Shown: positions 24,958 through 32,427 of the stretch, piece by piece | Numbering within the stretch: position 1 is the stretch's first letter | Layout of the letters: each line of letters begins with the position of its first letter | NCBI GenBank assembly: GCA_030039095.1 | Contig: JASHQP010000225.1 | Location: 1-44,765, forward strand | Length of the DNA: 44,765 nucleotides | Source of the DNA: Streptosporangiaceae bacterium | Lineage (GTDB): Bacteria; Actinomycetota; Actinomycetes; Streptosporangiales; Streptosporangiaceae | Reading direction: 5' to 3' | Notes under the pieces: model-generated | Databases searched by the model: none | Told to the model about the DNA's origin: nothing | Seen by the model: only the letters and a program-made list of their open reading frames with translations | Position numbers and translations under genes: made by a program

Positions 24958-25815
24958 TCACCGCGGCTGGTCGGCTCCGGAGGCCGTGTTCCACGGGATC
25001 AGCAGCCGCTCGGCGAGCGCGACCAGGCCGAAGGCGACGAGCACCAGCAGCGACGAGGCCACCAGGGCCGCCCACAGCAACGGCGTGTTGAACTGGTACG
25101 TCGAGTTGATGACCATGTAGCCGAGCCCGGTGTCGCTGCCGATCCACTCCACGATGATCGCGCCGACCACACTTGCGCTCGCGGTGATCCGCAGCCCCGA
25201 GAACAGGTAAGGCAGGGCGCTCGGCCAGCGCAGCTTCCACAGCACGTCGGCGCGGGTGGCGTGCACGCTCTTGAACAGCTCGACGAGGGACAGGTCGATG
25301 GAGTCGAGCCCCCGCATCATGTTCACGAGCGTCGGGAAGAACGAGATGATCGCGGTCATCACGACCTTCGTGGTGAACCCGGTGCCCAGGGTGACGATCG
25401 CGACCGGGGCCAGCGCCACCAGCGGGATGCTCTGCAGGATGATCGCGAGCGGGTACAGGGCCCGGCGGGCGGGCCGGACATGGACGAACCAGATCGACAG
25501 GACGACCGCCAGCGCGTTGCCGATCGCGAACCCGGTCAGCGCCTGCAGGACCGTCGGCACCGTGTTGTCGCCGATCGTCGCGGCGTTGTCCCAGAACGTC
25601 CGCGCGATCAGCGTCGGTGACGGGATGAAGTAGGGCTTCAGCCCGAAGATCGCGACGGCTGCCTGCCAGATGCACAGGATGACCACGATGACGCCGACCG
25701 GCAGCAGCCACCTGACCAGGGCAGAGCCGCGGCCCAGCCGGGGGCCCTGCCCGGCCCGTGCCCGGTCGGCGGCCTCGCTGCTCACGGGCGGCTGTTCAAC
25801 GGACGAGGACTTCAC
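24958..25815 (-). CDS. ABC transporter permease (SsuC/NMT1-system type)
   Basis: A 285-residue inner-membrane permease with about six spans, one beginning near residue 34. The BPD_transp_1 EAA-type loop is around SVHATRADVLWKLRWPSALPYLFSGLRI, broken here by the usual Gly and Leu positions. It belongs with the sulfonate, nitrate or pyrimidine-precursor importers. The GTG start follows GAGGAGG and overlaps the ATPase gene by 20 bases. With the ATPase and the lipoprotein it makes a complete importer. The substrate cannot be read from the sequence. Confidence 0.92.
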   Translation of the reverse strand: MKSSSVEQPPVSSEAADRARAGQGPRLGRGSALVRWLLPVGVIVVILCIWQAAVAIFGLKPYFIPSPTLIARTFWDNAATIGDNTVPTVLQALTGFAIGNALAVVLSIWFVHVRPARRALYPLAIILQSIPLVALAPVAIVTLGTGFTTKVVMTAIISFFPTLVNMMRGLDSIDLSLVELFKSVHATRADVLWKLRWPSALPYLFSGLRITASASVVGAIIVEWIGSDTGLGYMVINSTYQFNTPLLWAALVASSLLVLVAFGLVALAERLLIPWNTASGADQPR

Positions 25816-26578
25816 GCAGCCGCCTCCTCAGCCGGAGGAACTCCGGCATCACCCGCATGGCCCCGGTCCTCGGCCGGGGCAGGTCCACCTCGATGCTCTC
25901 GACGACCGTTCCCGGACTCGCGCTCATGACATGAACCGTGTCGGAGAGATACACCGCCTCTTCGATGTTGTGCGTGACGAACAGGACCGAGTTCTGCTGC
26001 TCCTGCCAGATCCGCAGCAGCTCATCGTTGAGGATCTCCCGCTGGAACTCGTCGAGGGCGGAGAACGGCTCGTCCATCAGCAGGATCGACGGCTCGATGG
26101 CCAGAGCCCGGGCGATCGCCACCCGCTGCCGCATTCCGCCGGACAGCTGGGCTGGGCGCAGCCGCTCGCGCCCGTCGAGGCCAACCAGGGCGAGCAGCTC
26201 GAGCGATCGGGCGCGCCGCTCGGCCGCCGGCTGCCCGACAAGCTCGGCCAGGAGCTCCACGTTGTCCTGCACGCTGCGCCATGGAAGCAGCGCGGGATCC
26301 TGGAACACGAAGCCGAACCGGTGCGCCTTCTGGGCCGCGGCCGGCGAGCCGCCCTCGACCCGCACCGTACCGGTGGTCGGGTCCAGGATGCCGGACACGA
26401 GGCGGAGCAGGGTGGACTTGCCACAGCCGGACGGGCCGATCAGGCTGACGAAGCTGCCCTTTCGCACCCGCAAGCTGACGCCGTCGAGCGCCTGGACCGG
26501 CGGGCGTGTGGCATAGCGCAGGCCCGCATCCTGCACGTCGACGATCAACTCGGGGTCGATTCTCGCTGTGGACGGCAT
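25796..26578 (-). CDS. ABC transporter ATPase (SsuB/NMT1-system type)
   Basis: A 260-residue cytoplasmic nucleotide-binding subunit. Walker A GPSGCGKST, the Q-loop FVFQDPALLPW, signature LSGGMRQR, Walker B ILLMDEPFSALD and the switch histidine in FVTHNIEEAVYL are all intact. The C-terminal PGTVVESIEVDLPRPR is typical of nitrate/sulfonate/taurine-type importers. It starts three bases after the binding-protein stop and overlaps the permease. It powers import by the adjacent permease. Confidence 0.95.
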   Translation of the reverse strand: MPSTARIDPELIVDVQDAGLRYATRPPVQALDGVSLRVRKGSFVSLIGPSGCGKSTLLRLVSGILDPTTGTVRVEGGSPAAAQKAHRFGFVFQDPALLPWRSVQDNVELLAELVGQPAAERRARSLELLALVGLDGRERLRPAQLSGGMRQRVAIARALAIEPSILLMDEPFSALDEFQREILNDELLRIWQEQQNSVLFVTHNIEEAVYLSDTVHVMSASPGTVVESIEVDLPRPRTGAMRVMPEFLRLRRRLREVLVR

Positions 26579-26581
26579 CGG

Positions 26582-27643
26582 TCAGCTGGGGGTGACCTTC
26601 GCCGCGCGCTCCAGAATGTCGAGGGTCAGGCTCTCCGCGACGGTGACCGGCTTCTTCAGCGAGTGCGCCGCCTCCGCGGTCGTGATGGCCTTCCCCCAAA
26701 CGCTCGGCTCGATCCACAGCAGGCCGTGGGCCCTGGTTGCCGCCGACGTCAGCATCGGGATCTGGGCCTGCATCTGCAGCTTCTGCTGGGTGGCGTTCTG
26801 GCCGGACGGGTAGTCGTCGAGTGTCACCGAGACCGCCTCGGCGGGATGGGCGATCGAGTACGCCCAGGCTTCCTGCGACGCCCTGATGAACCTGGCGAGC
26901 ATGTCCGGGCTCGACTTGATGGTGTCGTTCGTCGCGATGAGGTTGTCCCCGTACCCGGGCAGGCCGATGTCGGAGAACGAGTAGCACCGGGTGCCGATGC
27001 CCTGCATCTTCAGCGCGATCGGCTCGTTGAACGCGTACGCGGTGTACGCGTCGATCTTGCCGAGCACCAGCGGCGTCGGGTCGTCGCCGACGACCTGCAG
27101 ATTCACCTTGTCGGCCGGCACGCCGTTGCTCTGCAGGATGCCGAGCACCTGCTGACGGGCGTCGTCCTGCATGCCGATCGTCTTGCCCTCGAGGTCCTTC
27201 ACGTTGAAGATGTCGGACTTCGCGAGCACCATCAGGCAGCCCGGGTTGGCCTGGAACGTCGCGCCGAAGCACTTGTAGGGCACGCCCTGGGAAATTCCGA
27301 TCAGCACGTCGCTGGTTTCCGACACGAAGCCGATCTGCGCGCCGCCGTTCGCCACCACGGTCCGGGGGTCGGTCGTCGCGCCGGCCGCGATGATGTTGAC
27401 GTCCAGCCCGTACTTCGCGTAGTAGCCCTTCTTCGCCGCGATGTAATAGCCGGCGAACTCGGCGTTGTTCAGATAGCTCTCCTGCAGGGAGACGTGGAGC
27501 GTTCCCGACGAGCCCGCGTTGGCCGACGACGCGGCCGAGTTGCAGCCGGCCAGCAGGCCCCCGGCCCCCAGCACCCCCAGCGCGGCGCAGGCCTGCCCGG
27601 ATCTCGTGATGAATGCCCGTCTGTTCATGGAGAGCTGTGTCAT
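26582..27643 (-). CDS. ABC transporter substrate-binding lipoprotein (NMT1/THI5-like)
   Basis: A 353-residue exported lipoprotein. The start at 27643 has AGAGGG seven bases upstream. A twin-arginine-like NRRAFI and hydrophobic stretch lead to the lipobox LLAGC with Cys34 as the lipidated residue. The mature part is an NMT1/THI5-type periplasmic binding fold: AGYYIAAKKGYYAKYGLDV near the start, QIGFVSETSDVLIGISQG, and FNEPIALKMQG. Relatives bind pyrimidine precursors, riboflavin, sulfonates or aromatic acids, so the ligand stays open. It sits between an enoyl-CoA hydratase and the ATPase, tying import to CoA-dependent breakdown. Confidence 0.92.
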   Translation of the reverse strand: MTQLSMNRRAFITRSGQACAALGVLGAGGLLAGCNSAASSANAGSSGTLHVSLQESYLNNAEFAGYYIAAKKGYYAKYGLDVNIIAAGATTDPRTVVANGGAQIGFVSETSDVLIGISQGVPYKCFGATFQANPGCLMVLAKSDIFNVKDLEGKTIGMQDDARQQVLGILQSNGVPADKVNLQVVGDDPTPLVLGKIDAYTAYAFNEPIALKMQGIGTRCYSFSDIGLPGYGDNLIATNDTIKSSPDMLARFIRASQEAWAYSIAHPAEAVSVTLDDYPSGQNATQQKLQMQAQIPMLTSAATRAHGLLWIEPSVWGKAITTAEAAHSLKKPVTVAESLTLDILERAAKVTPS

Positions 27644-27680
27644 GTCTGACCCTCTTACTCGTGACCAGTTGCCGGAACGA

Positions 27681-28478
27681 TTAGCGATCAGCCGCATCGC
27701 GCTTGCGCAGGAACTCCTTCAGCGGGATCTCCTGCCGCTGCTCCTCTTGCTCGCGATAGTCAGCTGTCGCGTTGAGCACTGTCGAGATCATGTAGTTCTC
27801 GTTGACGGCGCCCAGGAACCCCATGCGCTCGTAGGTTCTGTTCAGGGCGAGCTTGGTGAGCTTCATCGCGGTGGGCGGGATGCCCGCGAGCCTGGCGGCG
27901 ATCCGCACCGACTCCTCGTCGAGCTCGTCGTCGGCGACCACCGTGGTGACGATGCCGAGCTCGAGCGCCCGGGCGGCGTCGACGCTGTCGCCGCTCATCA
28001 TGAGCAGCTTGGCCGCCTTCATGCCGATGACCCAGGGAAGCATCGCCGCGCCGGGGCCTCCGGCGTGCCGGATCTCGGGCAGGCCGAATGTCGCGCCCGC
28101 CGAGGCCACGGTGACGTCGGCCAGCAGCGAGAGCTCCAGCGCGCCGCCCAGGTTGTAGCCGCGCACCGCGGCCACGTACGGCTTGGCGCTGCGCCAGATG
28201 CGCAGGAACACGTCCCAGTCGCCGGTGAAGCGGTCCGCCCAGGTCTCGACCGGCAGCGTGCCCTCGTCGGCCTCGGCCTTGAGGTCGAAACCCGCCGAGA
28301 ACGCACGGCCCGCGCCGGTGAGGATCACCGCGTGCACGGCCTGGTCGCGTTCCAGCCGCTCGGCGGCCGCGGCGAAGTCGTCGAGCAGTTCCCGGTTGAT
28401 CGCGTTCAGGACGTGCGGCCGGTTCAGCGTGATCCTGCCGACACCCTCGGCAGGGAAGTCCACATCGGCGGCGGCCAC
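27681..28478 (-). CDS. enoyl-CoA hydratase/isomerase family protein
   Basis: A 265-residue crotonase-fold enzyme. The CoA and oxyanion elements are visible: ITLNRPHVLNAINREL, GAGRAFSAGFDLKA and VRGYNLGGALELSLLADV. FGLPEIRHAGGPGA supplies a probable catalytic glutamate. It would hydrate, isomerise or hydrolyse an acyl-CoA intermediate. The GTG start lies two bases after the GntR stop, with AAGGA in the end of that gene, so the two are co-translated. In this operon it may act on CoA thioesters made by the synthetases of the neighbouring operon. Confidence 0.92.
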   Translation of the reverse strand: MAAADVDFPAEGVGRITLNRPHVLNAINRELLDDFAAAAERLERDQAVHAVILTGAGRAFSAGFDLKAEADEGTLPVETWADRFTGDWDVFLRIWRSAKPYVAAVRGYNLGGALELSLLADVTVASAGATFGLPEIRHAGGPGAAMLPWVIGMKAAKLLMMSGDSVDAARALELGIVTTVVADDELDEESVRIAARLAGIPPTAMKLTKLALNRTYERMGFLGAVNENYMISTVLNATADYREQEEQRQEIPLKEFLRKRDAADR

Positions 28479-28480
28479 GG

Positions 28481-29473
28481 TCAGGGTCCTTCGTCGCGCA
28501 GCAGACGGCGCAGCCGCTGGATGGATGAATCGTCCGGGATGTAGATCAGCTCGATGGCCTCCGTGGACGACGGAAGCTGCCGGTCGATCACGTGCCTGGC
28601 CAGGGTGCCGTAGATGATGCAGTCGCTTCCGGCCAGCAGCTGGCTGATGGCCTTCTGGTCGGAGCTGTCGCAGGCCCCGGTGATGGCGAGCCCGGGGTTG
28701 ATGCTGGTCGCGGCCGTAATCATGCCGTCAACGAAGTCAAGGGAGCCGGACACGATGCCGACCCTGGTTCCGGCCGGCAAGCTTATGATCTTGTCCCTGG
28801 TGTCCTCGCGCAGCGCGCCGAGCAGCGGCATGACCTCGATGCCGCGGCTCCCGAGCAGCGCCCTGGCCTGCTGTACGTCGAACATGAGGCTGACGACGCA
28901 CTGGGCCTTCTGCAGCCTCGGCATCCAGCCGCCGAGGTCGGCAGCGAGATCGTCCAGGGTTGCGCCGGTCACCTCGACGCCGAGATCGGCCAGCGCGTGA
29001 CGCAGGTGCATGGCCAGTTCCTCGATCCGGGCTCCCGGCTTGCAGACCACGATCAGCTCGGGCCGGGCGTGCGACACGCGCAACTCGGCGACCTGCGCCA
29101 GGAAGATCTGCAGCACCTGGTCGATGCTCAGGCCGTCCTGCACGGCATCCTCGAGCAGCGCGGTCACCTGATCGCGGACCCGGGCGTGCGGGCGGCTCCA
29201 GCCCGGCTCGGTGCCGGTGACGAAGAAGCCGACGCTCTCGTTGGACACGGCCAGTCCCGCGGCCACCAGTTCCTGGTAGGCGCGCACCACCGTGGCGGGC
29301 CCGACGCCGAGGAGCTTGGCGACCTGCCGGATCGATGGCAGCCGGTGCCCGGGCGGCAGCTTCCCGGTCACGATCAGGTATTCCAGCTGACTTTTGAGCT
29401 GCAGGAACACCGGGATCGGTGATTCTCGGCGCACATGCAGTCCGGGGATTTCCCTGTCGGCCGGTGGCGTCAT
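28481..29473 (-). CDS. GntR-family regulator with a large C-terminal ligand domain
   Basis: A 330-residue regulator. Residues about 18-85 form a GntR winged helix: IPVFLQLKSQLEYLIVTGKL, PPGHRLPSIRQVAKLLGVG and the recognition segment PATVVRAYQELVAAGL. About 240 residues follow, with alternating strands and helices (ELIVVCKPG, CVVSLMF, RVGIVSG, CIIYGTLA). This is longer than the FCD or UTRA domains and looks like a two-lobed sensor domain, which I cannot name. It heads the operon, and its ATG lies eight bases after the -10 of a promoter that also carries the likely operator, so autoregulation and a leaderless message are expected. Confidence 0.87.
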   Translation of the reverse strand: MTPPADREIPGLHVRRESPIPVFLQLKSQLEYLIVTGKLPPGHRLPSIRQVAKLLGVGPATVVRAYQELVAAGLAVSNESVGFFVTGTEPGWSRPHARVRDQVTALLEDAVQDGLSIDQVLQIFLAQVAELRVSHARPELIVVCKPGARIEELAMHLRHALADLGVEVTGATLDDLAADLGGWMPRLQKAQCVVSLMFDVQQARALLGSRGIEVMPLLGALREDTRDKIISLPAGTRVGIVSGSLDFVDGMITAATSINPGLAITGACDSSDQKAISQLLAGSDCIIYGTLARHVIDRQLPSSTEAIELIYIPDDSSIQRLRRLLRDEGP

Positions 29474-29476
29474 GCC

Positions 29477-29511
29477 GCGTATGGTTACAGGTAGATACAG
29501 TTACTGTCAAG
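29477..29511 (-). promoter_or_regulatory. promoter/operator of the GntR operon
   Basis: On the minus strand TTGACA (29510-29505), a 17-base spacer and TAACCA (29487-29482) make a good promoter. The spacer holds direct repeats TACAGGTA (29486-29493) and TACAGTTA (29496-29503), ten bases apart on the plus strand, and the near-palindrome CAGTTACTG (29498-29506). All 35 bases are identical to 34515-34549. GntR is the obvious candidate to bind here. Only eight bases separate the -10 from the GntR ATG. Confidence 0.78.
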
Positions 29512-29530
29512 GGCTCCGAGGCCCGCGCGG

Positions 29531-31672
29531 TCAGGGGTTTTGCGGTACCGCGCCGCCCGGCCCCCGGCCACCCTCCCCGGCTTTGACGATCTTCGCGTCG
29601 ACCACCGTCACCCGGTCAGGGAGGGCGATCAGCGGATTGACGTCGAGCGCGGCGACGTCGGGCATCGCGGCGACCCTGGAAATGGCGGCGACCGCGGCGG
29701 CGACACGTTCGACGTCCGCGGCCGGCCCGCCGCGGAAACCACCCAGCAGGCGATGGGCATGGCTGGCCGTGATCAGCCTCAGCGCCGCTGCGTCGTCGAG
29801 CGGCGCCAGCGCGGGCACGGTGTCCCGAACGAGCTCGAGGAGAAGACCGCCCGTTCCGAACAGGACCACGGGGCCGAACTGCTCGTCCCGCAGGCCGCCG
29901 ACGAACAGCTCGACGCCGCCGGAGATCATCGGCTGCACCAGCACCTCGGGGAGCCGGCCCGGCCGCACCGTCGCCGCCACCTCGGCCAGCTCGGCCCACG
30001 CCGCCTGGACGGCCGCCGCGGACGACAGCCCGGTGCGCACCCCGCCGAGCTCCGACCGGTGCTGGATCCCCGGGCCGTCGATCTTCATGGCGACCGGGTA
30101 TCCGAGTTCCTCACCGGCGATGACCGCCTCGGCCTCGGTCGAGACGAGCCGGGTGGGGCAGACCGGGACGCCATGCTCGCCGAGCCGGGCGAGGGAGTCC
30201 AGGCCGCTGAGCGCGATCCCGGGGTGGGCAGCGGCAGGGTGGGCAGCAGCAGGGTGGGCAGCTCCTGCCCGGATGACCTGGGCCAGCGCACTCAGGCCGG
30301 GGCGAAGGCCCATCAGCACCGGAACCTCCCGGCGCCGCAGGTACTCGCGCGCCTCGGCGTCGATGTCCCCGGTGGTCGGCGAGATGACGACGAGCGGCTT
30401 GGCCGCCGTCACGGCCGCATCCGCGGCGGCCTCCACGCAGTCACGGAACAAGCTGGAACGATGGTCAGCCTGGATCCAGCCGTTCTTGGCGTCCTGGCAG
30501 GCGACCACGATGTCGACGTTGGGGTCCTGGCAGACCAGCGAGGCGGCCTGGCGGTGTACAGTCGCGTTCCCGTCGACCACGCCCGCTCCGGTCGTATCCA
30601 GCGGGTTGGCGATCGAGGCGTACGCGGGCAGCGACGCGGCCAGGCCGTCGGCCGTTGCGTCGTCGAAGCGGGCGAGCCGGATGCCGGTTTCCTCCGCCGC
30701 GTCCGCGATCAGCAAGCGCTCACCGCCCGAGATCGTCAGGATCCCGGCCCGGGAGCCCGCCGTGGCCCGGATCCGCGAGCAGAGCTCGATCAGCGCCAGG
30801 AACTCCTCGGGATCGGTCGCGACCAGCACGCCGTTTTGCTGCCAGATGCTGAACTGGATCGCTGCGGACCCGGCCAGCGCACCGGTGTGGGTACGGGCCG
30901 CCGCCCCGCCGGCCCGGGAGCGGCCCGCCTTCAGCACGATGACAGACTTCCCGGCCTCGACCGCCTCGCGCATGGCCGCCGCCAGCGCCCGCCCGTCGGT
31001 GAAGCCCTCCAGGTAGCACGCGATCACCGTGACGTCCGGGTGGCGGCCGAGGTACCGCAGGTAGTCCACGGTGTCCAGGCCGACCTGGTTGCCCGCGGTG
31101 ATCACGTGGCTGAACCGCAGACCGCGCTCCGCGGCGGCACCGGTGAAGACGCAGGCCAGCGCCCCGCTCTGGGAGACGAGCGCGACAGTCCCTCGCTCCG
31201 GCGGCTCCATGAGCGGCCCGCTGTAGGCGGCGACGTCGTCGACCAGGTTGACGAACCCGAGGCAGTTGGGTCCCAGCAGGGCCATCTCGCGGGTTGCCGC
31301 CCTCAGCCCGGCGTCGAGCTCGCGCCCCCGCTCGCCCGCCTCGGCGAAGCCGGCCGCGAGGACCACCGCCGCGCGGGCGCCCAGCCGGGAGGCCTCGGCC
31401 ATCTCCCGCACCGCGGCCTCGCGGTTGACGGCGGCCACCACCAGTTCGGGGACCGCGGGCAGATCCGCCAGCGAGGGGTAGGCGGGCAAACCCGCGACCA
31501 CCGAGCGGTTGCGGTTGATCAGGTACAGATCGCCCGGGTAGCCCAGCGTCAGCAGGTTCGCCACGACCCGCTGCCCGACGCCGGTCCGGTCCGAAGCCCC
31601 GAGGACCGCGACCGAGCGGGGCTCGAGCAGCGCCGACACCATCTGGAAGCTGGAATCCGCTGACCGGGTCAT
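29531..31672 (-). CDS. NDP-forming acyl-CoA synthetase (first of two)
   Basis: A 713-residue single-chain acid-CoA ligase of the ADP-forming type. Its ATG overlaps the SDR stop as ATGA. Domain order: Rossmann-like CoA-binding domain (about 12-105, VAVLGASDRTGVGQ), succinyl-CoA-ligase-like domains with the probable phospho-histidine His262 in THTGALAGS, and an ATP-grasp domain in the last 220 or so residues (GYPVAMKIDGPGIQHRSELGG broken by glycines, then DVAALDVNPLIAL). It would activate a carboxylic acid with CoA at the cost of ATP. A linker near 30215-30260 has three tandem AHPAA units. It is the last gene of its operon, 20 bases before the GntR promoter. Confidence 0.9.
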   Translation of the reverse strand: MTRSADSSFQMVSALLEPRSVAVLGASDRTGVGQRVVANLLTLGYPGDLYLINRNRSVVAGLPAYPSLADLPAVPELVVAAVNREAAVREMAEASRLGARAAVVLAAGFAEAGERGRELDAGLRAATREMALLGPNCLGFVNLVDDVAAYSGPLMEPPERGTVALVSQSGALACVFTGAAAERGLRFSHVITAGNQVGLDTVDYLRYLGRHPDVTVIACYLEGFTDGRALAAAMREAVEAGKSVIVLKAGRSRAGGAAARTHTGALAGSAAIQFSIWQQNGVLVATDPEEFLALIELCSRIRATAGSRAGILTISGGERLLIADAAEETGIRLARFDDATADGLAASLPAYASIANPLDTTGAGVVDGNATVHRQAASLVCQDPNVDIVVACQDAKNGWIQADHRSSLFRDCVEAAADAAVTAAKPLVVISPTTGDIDAEAREYLRRREVPVLMGLRPGLSALAQVIRAGAAHPAAAHPAAAHPGIALSGLDSLARLGEHGVPVCPTRLVSTEAEAVIAGEELGYPVAMKIDGPGIQHRSELGGVRTGLSSAAAVQAAWAELAEVAATVRPGRLPEVLVQPMISGGVELFVGGLRDEQFGPVVLFGTGGLLLELVRDTVPALAPLDDAAALRLITASHAHRLLGGFRGGPAADVERVAAAVAAISRVAAMPDVAALDVNPLIALPDRVTVVDAKIVKAGEGGRGPGGAVPQNP

Positions 31673-32427
31673 GCCATGACCATTCCGCCGTCGACGTGAA
31701 GGACCTGCCCGGTCACGAAGCCGGCCTCCGGCGACAGCAGGTAGCGGGCCATGCCGGCCACCTCCCCCGGCTGGCCGTAGCGCCCGACGGGAATGCCCCG
31801 GATGGCGGCGGCGCGCACCTGCTCCGGGTCGGCGGCGGTCATCGGCGTCTCGATCAGCCCGGGCGCGATCGCGTTCACCGTGATCCCCGACCCGGCAACC
31901 TCGCGCGCCAGGCTCCGGGTCAGGCCGATCAGCGCGGCCTTGGCGGTGCAGTAGTGGGCATAGCCGACCGAGCCGGTCAGCGCGCAGTAAGACGCGATGT
32001 TGACGATCCGGCCGAACCCGCCGCTGCGCATGTGCGGCAGCACCGCCATGATGCAGCGGACGCTGCCCAGAACGTGAACCTCGAACATCGCGGCGAACCC
32101 GTCGACCGACAGTTCGGCCATCGGGATCGGCGGGCTGCCGACGCCGGCGTTGTTGACCAGGCCTGCAACGGTGCCCCACGAGGAGGCGTCCTCGGTCACC
32201 TCCCGGGCAAAGCCGTCGGCGGTGATGTCGCCCGGATAGCTGCGCGCCTGGCCGCCGAGGTCGCGGATCTCGGCCCGCACCTCCTCCAGCTGCCCGCCCA
32301 GCAGGTCGATGAGGGCTACCGCCCACCCGGCCGCGCTGAGCGCGAGCGCGTGCTCGCGTCCCATTCCCCGCGCGCTCCCGGTCACCAGGGCGACGCGCGC
32401 CCGATCCGGTAGCGGAACGTCAGTCAT
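31669..32427 (-). CDS. short-chain dehydrogenase/reductase
   Basis: A 252-residue classical SDR. The cofactor motif TGSARGMGREHAL and the NNAG turn (VNNAGVGSPP) are present, as are the catalytic Ser in NIASYCAL and the YCTAK pair (YxxxK). The C-terminal GFVTGQVLHVDGG is typical of FabG-like members. It overlaps both neighbours by four bases (ATGA), so the three genes are tightly coupled. It would oxidise or reduce a hydroxy/oxo intermediate between the two CoA ligase steps; the substrate is unknown. Confidence 0.93.
   Translation of the reverse strand: MTDVPLPDRARVALVTGSARGMGREHALALSAAGWAVALIDLLGGQLEEVRAEIRDLGGQARSYPGDITADGFAREVTEDASSWGTVAGLVNNAGVGSPPIPMAELSVDGFAAMFEVHVLGSVRCIMAVLPHMRSGGFGRIVNIASYCALTGSVGYAHYCTAKAALIGLTRSLAREVAGSGITVNAIAPGLIETPMTAADPEQVRAAAIRGIPVGRYGQPGEVAGMARYLLSPEAGFVTGQVLHVDGGMVMA

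Noticed and set aside
25670..27649. 659-codon plus-strand frame across the ABC transporter genes
   Set aside because: It spans three well-defined minus-strand genes with Walker and lipobox motifs, and is an antisense artefact of high GC.
29540..31663. 707-codon plus-strand frame opposite the acyl-CoA synthetase
   Set aside because: The minus strand has clear CoA-ligase motifs and coupled starts; the plus-strand product is Arg/Gly/Asp-rich with no recognisable domain.
31673..32328. Extension of the acyl-CoA synthetase frame by about 218 codons upstream, reaching about 32326
   Set aside because: The added part is an out-of-frame reading of the SDR gene; the ATG at 31672 overlaps the SDR stop as ATGA and begins the family's normal N-terminus.
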